DNA of 64,000 bases from Flavobacterium faecale (GTDB lineage: Bacteria > Bacteroidota > Bacteroidia > Flavobacteriales > Flavobacteriaceae): positions 992,001 through 1,056,000 of the forward strand of contig NZ_CP020918.1 of NCBI RefSeq assembly GCF_003076455.1, in the 5' to 3' direction. Made by a program: the position numbers and the translations under genes. Shown here piece by piece: positions 60,379 to 64,000 of the stretch. The notes under the pieces were generated by a model that worked only from the letters and a program-made list of their open reading frames with translations, had not been told where the DNA came from and searched no databases. Positions within the stretch are counted from its first letter, which is position 1; every line of letters begins with the position of its first letter.

Positions 60379-61708
60379 ATTGTTTTAGCTTCCCTCTGTT
60401 GGATCGCTCCAGGATTTCTTTTCGAATAAAAACAAAATGCAGGTTCGGTTCCAAATACAAGTCAATTGCTTTTTGAATCGTCAAAATTTGAGCTGCAGTT
60501 AGTTCGGTGTTGCTTACATATTCTATTTCGAATTGGTCAATTTCAGTCTGTTTGATTACAAATTCCTTTACATTTCCGTCGTCTTCAATAATACTTTTGG
60601 TCACATAATAAAACACCAATCCGCCTGCTTTTTTACCCGTTGGAAACTGAACAATGTCGTTGGTTCGACCCAAAAGTTGTTTTAAGATCGGTTTTGAAGG
60701 AGTGCTTTTTTCGTCGAATGTGCCAATATCTCCAATATCATATCGAATGAAAGGATGTGCTTTATTGAACAATGACGTAATCACCACGCGACCCGATTGC
60801 CCATAAGGAAGAGATTTGTTTTGGTCGTCTAGTATCTCTACAAAAAGCGTTTCGGTATTGATCTGCCATTCGCCCTGATTATTTTCAAAAGCTATCAAAT
60901 CAAGTTCTGATGCTCCATATTCATTAACAACGGGGATTCCAAATTGGGTCTCTAGTAGTTTTTTATCTTTTTCGAAAAGCATTTCTGAGGTCACTACGCA
61001 AACTTTCAAAGTTGGACAGATCGTTTTTAAAACAATATTTTTATGCTGCAAATATTTAGCAAAGAGCACAATGGCGCTCGTGTAACCATTTATGTAATCA
61101 AAAGGATTATTTTTAAATTTAAGTATAAACTCTTCAAACTTTTGATCAGACAAATCAAAGACTGAAAATCGGTAGCGGTTGCTCAAAAAATCCTTCAATC
61201 GCTCTTTATTTCGACTGACAAAATCCTTCGGAATGCCATAAAAACGAGCTTGATATGCCGTGTTGAGGTCAATACCATGCCAGCCAAAGCGCAGGTAGTT
61301 AGACGCCCATGTGAGCGCATGACTGTATTTGTCTTTTGCAAAAATAAAGGGGGTTCCGCTAGAGCCAGAGGTTTTGTTGGTGTAGACATTCTTTACAGTA
61401 AAGCCTTCTGATAACCTACTTTTTAATGTAGCTTGGAGGTTTGTTTTGTTCAAAACAGGCAATTGATCCCAATCTTGACTCTTTCGTTCGCCCACTAAAT
61501 TTTTATAGAAAGGGTTGTTTTTCAAGTGAAAGGCAACTATTTCCTTTTTTTTATTTTCGATAAAAGCCTCTTTTTCTTTTTCAGACAAGTTGGCAATTGT
61601 GTTCAAGTCTGTTTTCGCTTTCATAATCGGAAAGCCATTGAGTTGAAGCGATAAATCGAAAACTGAAAACATGTTTTTTTTATCAAAAATAGGGCTAAAC
61701 GTTCTCAT
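60353..61708 (-). CDS. PaaK/CapK-like adenylate-forming enzyme
   Basis: The protein is 451-453 residues; I use the ATG at 61708 (MRTFSPIFDKKNMFSVFDLS), though 61714 is possible. It has the phosphate-loop segment NKTSGSSGTPFIFAKDKYSH (near 115), VVNEYGASELDLIAF, then PFIRYDIGDIG and LGRTNDIVQFPTG. These are the landmarks of phenylacetate-CoA ligase-like AMP-forming enzymes, and of CapK in capsule loci. Next to two sugar transferases, a capsule-modifying role is possible but inferred. Confidence 0.85.
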   Translation of the reverse strand: MRTFSPIFDKKNMFSVFDLSLQLNGFPIMKAKTDLNTIANLSEKEKEAFIENKKKEIVAFHLKNNPFYKNLVGERKSQDWDQLPVLNKTNLQATLKSRLSEGFTVKNVYTNKTSGSSGTPFIFAKDKYSHALTWASNYLRFGWHGIDLNTAYQARFYGIPKDFVSRNKERLKDFLSNRYRFSVFDLSDQKFEEFILKFKNNPFDYINGYTSAIVLFAKYLQHKNIVLKTICPTLKVCVVTSEMLFEKDKKLLETQFGIPVVNEYGASELDLIAFENNQGEWQINTETLFVEILDDQNKSLPYGQSGRVVITSLFNKAHPFIRYDIGDIGTFDEKSTPSKPILKQLLGRTNDIVQFPTGKKAGGLVFYYVTKSIIEDDGNVKEFVIKQTEIDQFEIEYVSNTELTAAQILTIQKAIDLYLEPNLHFVFIRKEILERSNRGKLKQFSSLLPLS

Positions 61709-61714
61709 TAACAA

Positions 61715-62051
61715 CTAATTTATGGACGTGTTTTACTGGACAATCGCACTTGATGTTTTTGGACACGAATTACGCAGATTTTCACAAATTACTAAAACGT
61801 AAAAATTAATTTTACACTAATTTTTTTGTAGGTTGATGATTCGTGCAATTTTACATCATCCAAATTCGTGTATTTCGTGTAATTCGTGGCTGCCTTTTCC
61901 TTTTTAAATTAACGTGTTTGCCCTGACATGCTTTATTGTTTATCTATTTATTTTGGATTTAATAAACATTATAATTGGTATTAGATTTAAAACCAATTAT
62001 TTTTGCAACATCATTTTCGAAAATGAAATAATTTACTAAAAAACTATAACG
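61715..62051. repeat. Spacer with dispersed CACGAATT-type repeat
   Basis: GACACGAATTACGCAGATTT, then AAATTCGTGTATTTCGTGTA and TTCGTGGC, occupy 61763-61891. The vocabulary matches 17.1-17.5 kb and 53.30-53.37 kb. The right end holds the purD promoter. No gene is seen. Confidence 0.6.
61975..62005 (+). promoter_or_regulatory. Bacteroidetes-type promoter for purD
   Basis: TTG (61975-61977) and TATTTTTG (61998-62005) are separated by 20 bases, in line with the -33/-7 spacing of Bacteroidetes promoters. The start codon is at 62052. Confidence 0.5.
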
Positions 62052-63326
62052 ATGAATATTTTACTATTAGGTTCTGGAGGAAGAGAACATGCTTTTGCTT
62101 GGAAAATGATTCAAAGTCCGCTTTGTGACACGCTTTTTGTAGCACCAGGAAATGCAGGAACGGCTTCTATAGCAACAAATGTAGCGATAAGTCCAACAGA
62201 TTTTGAAGCGGTTAAAGCTTTGGTTTTGGACAAAAAAATTGAAATGGTTGTAGTTGGTCCAGAGGATCCATTAGTAAAAGGTATTTTTGATTTTTTTAAA
62301 AATGATACTGATTTAAAGGATATTCCAGTAATTGGACCATCAAAACTAGGAGCTACCTTGGAAGGAAGTAAAGAGTTTGCCAAAGAATTTTTGGTAAAAC
62401 ACAACATTCCAACAGCTGCTTATGACAGTTTTACTGCTGAAACAGTAGAACAAGGTTGTGCATTTTTGGCAACATTAAAAGCACCTTTTGTATTGAAAGC
62501 AGATGGACTAGCCGCTGGAAAAGGAGTGTTGATTATTCATGATCTTGCCGAAGCACAAGAGGAATTACGAAATATGCTCGTAGGTCAAAAATTTGGTGCT
62601 GCAAGTTCAAAAGTGGTGATCGAAGAATTTTTGGACGGTATTGAATTAAGTTGTTTTGTACTGACAGATGGTAAAAGTTACAAAATTCTGCCAACAGCCA
62701 AAGATTATAAGCGAATTGGTGAAGGCGATACAGGTTTGAATACAGGTGGTATGGGAGCTGTTTCTCCAGTATCCTATGTTGATGATGTTTTGATGGAAAA
62801 AATTGAAACACGCATCGTTAAACCAACTATCGAAGGTTTTCAAAAAGACGGAATTGAATACAAAGGTTTTGTTTTTATTGGTTTGATCAACGTCAACAAT
62901 GAGCCAATCGTGATTGAGTACAACGTACGTATGGGTGATCCTGAAACTGAAGTTGTGGTACCACGTTTAAAAACTGATTTGGTTGAATTGTTTGTTGCTG
63001 TAGCTAATGAAAAATTAGACGAAATAGAACTTGAAGTTGACGAAAGAAGCGCAACTACAGTAATGCTGGTTTCTGGTGGTTACCCTGAAGAGTTTGAAAA
63101 AGGAAAAGTAATTACTGGATTAGAAAACATCACCGATTCAATTGTTTTTCATGCCGGAACCAAATTAGAAGGTGATGCGGTAGTGACCAATGGAGGCCGT
63201 GTTATTGCAGTAACATCTTATGGTGACAATTTTCAAGAAGCATTGAAAAAATCGTATGCCAATGTAGATAAAATTCAATTCGAGAAAAAGAATTTTAGAA
63301 GAGACATCGGAAACGATCTATTATAA
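62052..63326 (+). CDS. purD: Phosphoribosylamine--glycine ligase
   Basis: PurD (GARS) catalyses the second step of purine synthesis. The 424-residue protein has the N-domain [30 protein letters not shown], the ATP-grasp domain ([40 protein letters not shown]), [38 protein letters not shown] and the complete C-domain. It is a single gene with its own promoter and terminator, and is followed by the convergent small DUF6341-like gene. Confidence 0.97.
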   Translation: MNILLLGSGGREHAFAWKMIQSPLCDTLFVAPGNAGTASIATNVAISPTDFEAVKALVLDKKIEMVVVGPEDPLVKGIFDFFKNDTDLKDIPVIGPSKLGATLEGSKEFAKEFLVKHNIPTAAYDSFTAETVEQGCAFLATLKAPFVLKADGLAAGKGVLIIHDLAEAQEELRNMLVGQKFGAASSKVVIEEFLDGIELSCFVLTDGKSYKILPTAKDYKRIGEGDTGLNTGGMGAVSPVSYVDDVLMEKIETRIVKPTIEGFQKDGIEYKGFVFIGLINVNNEPIVIEYNVRMGDPETEVVVPRLKTDLVELFVAVANEKLDEIELEVDERSATTVMLVSGGYPEEFEKGKVITGLENITDSIVFHAGTKLEGDAVVTNGGRVIAVTSYGDNFQEALKKSYANVDKIQFEKKNFRRDIGNDLL

Positions 63327-63332
63327 AAAGGA

Positions 63333-63378
63333 TAAAAAAAATCCTCAATCTGTAAAGATTGAGGATTTTGTTTTTTTA
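63333..63378. terminator. bidirectional hairpin terminator
   Basis: AAAATCCTCAATCT-gtaa-AGATTGAGGATTTT with flanking A and T runs lies between purD and the convergent small gene. Confidence 0.85.
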
Positions 63379-63606
63379 TTTCAAGAATGAATGTGCAGTA
63401 GTATCTTGATTTTCGGTTCCTGCTTCATCAAAAATTCTTAATTGTTTGATCCAGTAAACCATTGCAGCAGCACAAATTGCCATAAAAACCCAGTTAATAA
63501 GATTTGCACCAAACCAAGTTCTAAGTTCTAGAGAACGTAAAAAATCAAGCGGAGCAAACAAGATGTTAACAAATAGGTATTGAATTCCTTCGAAAAATGC
63601 TTTCAT
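63376..63606 (-). CDS. Small membrane protein, DUF6341-like
   Basis: The 76-residue protein begins MKAFFEGIQYLFVNILFAPL and has a helix near 38-54 (INWVFMAICAAAMVYWIKQL). It matches the small flavobacterial protein often mis-annotated as a uracil phosphoribosyltransferase (DUF6341), usually found beside purD and a DUF6427 gene. That is also its setting here. It has no enzyme motif. Confidence 0.75.
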   Translation of the reverse strand: MKAFFEGIQYLFVNILFAPLDFLRSLELRTWFGANLINWVFMAICAAAMVYWIKQLRIFDEAGTENQDTTAHSFLK

Positions 63607-63737
63607 ATCGTTAAAATTATATTGTTTTGTATATTAATTCGGTTGTAAATACCTTTTTTAAAGAATCTTTTTGAACTTGACCCTTTCCTTTTTAAACAAG
63701 TATTATATTTACAGTCACAAAAGTATAAAATATCCTT

Positions 63738-64000
63738 ATGATAACAAGCGTTTTTAGAAAATCTACACCATTAAATTTCACATTGATAGTAATTTTGATA
63801 CTAGTATTCTTTTCTATCTATCAAATAAGAGATGTTTCTTGGGTTAATTCTACTCCCTTAATTATTAAAAAGGTCGGAATATTAGCGGTTGTGATTGGAT
63901 CTGTATTCATGACCAACTTCATTTGTAAGAAGAATGACTTGAGCAAAGACAGTAGTTATCCGGTTTTGTTCTACCTACTTTTTTTTCTGTTCTTTCCGTC
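63738..64000 (+). CDS. DUF6427-like membrane protein (partial, cut by window end)
   Basis: Eighty-seven codons are present (MITSVFRKSTPLNFTLIVIL, FFSIYQIRDVSW, LAVVIGSVFMTNFICKKNDL, YPVLFYLLFFLFF). They form at least three membrane helices of a polytopic protein. Its place next to purD and the DUF6341-like gene matches the DUF6427 family of flavobacteria. The C-terminal part is outside the window. Confidence 0.7.
   Translation, partial: MITSVFRKSTPLNFTLIVILILVFFSIYQIRDVSWVNSTPLIIKKVGILAVVIGSVFMTNFICKKNDLSKDSSYPVLFYLLFFLFFP

Overview
This window reads as chromosomal DNA from a member of the Flavobacteriaceae, most likely Flavobacterium or a close relative. The evidence is low GC, Bacteroidetes-type promoters (TAnnTTTG -7 elements), a type IX secretion sorting domain, GlnRS and GltX on separate genes, and many small families typical of flavobacteria (DUF2007, DUF4175, DUF6341/DUF6427-like, head-GIN adhesin-like, SPOR/HU fusion). 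The species cannot be named from the sequence alone.

Layout. 1-5.4 kb: the 5' part of dprA, an HU/SPOR envelope protein, a lipoprotein, a secreted repeat protein and an aldehyde dehydrogenase. 5.4-14.8 kb: an accessory island with a YefM/YoeB toxin-antitoxin pair and its TGTACA operator, orphan genes, a broken gene, an alpha/beta hydrolase, an IS3-type element and a T9SS cargo protein. A ~215-bp direct repeat, which includes a decayed copy of the tail of a helicase gene, occurs at 9.2 kb and at 14.6 kb, on either side of the hydrolase-to-orphan part of the island. 14.8-30 kb: mostly minus-strand core genes (PIF1-like helicase, OmpH-like lipoprotein, methyltransferase, mnmG, ybeY, a 1104-aa DUF4175 protein), then gltX, a beta-barrel protein, an SPFH protein and a small stress-type operon. 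Minisatellite arrays and four parS-like sites cluster around mnmG. 30-39 kb: glnS, folB, a tRNA-Cys followed by a tandem array of its own 3' end, a LysE-type exporter, rnr, and an AT-rich gene-free region with repeated TTATTAACA/TTATCAACA boxes that I propose as a replication-origin candidate. 39-46 kb: rpiB, a methyltransferase, an IS1182-like element that has split a DUF1294 gene (8-bp target duplication visible), a Fic protein bracketed by two copies of a 41-bp palindrome, and tex.

46-53.2 kb holds the most system-like locus: seven tightly packed minus-strand genes encoding SpeD (AdoMet decarboxylase), a zinc-ribbon DUF4178 membrane protein, a 60-aa membrane peptide, DUF350, a membrane-anchored spermidine-synthase-like enzyme, an exported FAD amine-oxidase-like enzyme and a polytopic membrane protein. 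Together they suggest decarboxylated-AdoMet chemistry at or across the inner membrane; the product is unknown. 53.4-64 kb: tatA, a GH3-family enzyme, a DUF6909-like protein, two surface-polysaccharide enzymes, a CapK/PaaK-like adenylating enzyme, purD, and the start of a DUF6427-like gene cut by the window edge.

The names rest on reading motifs by eye; no database search was run.
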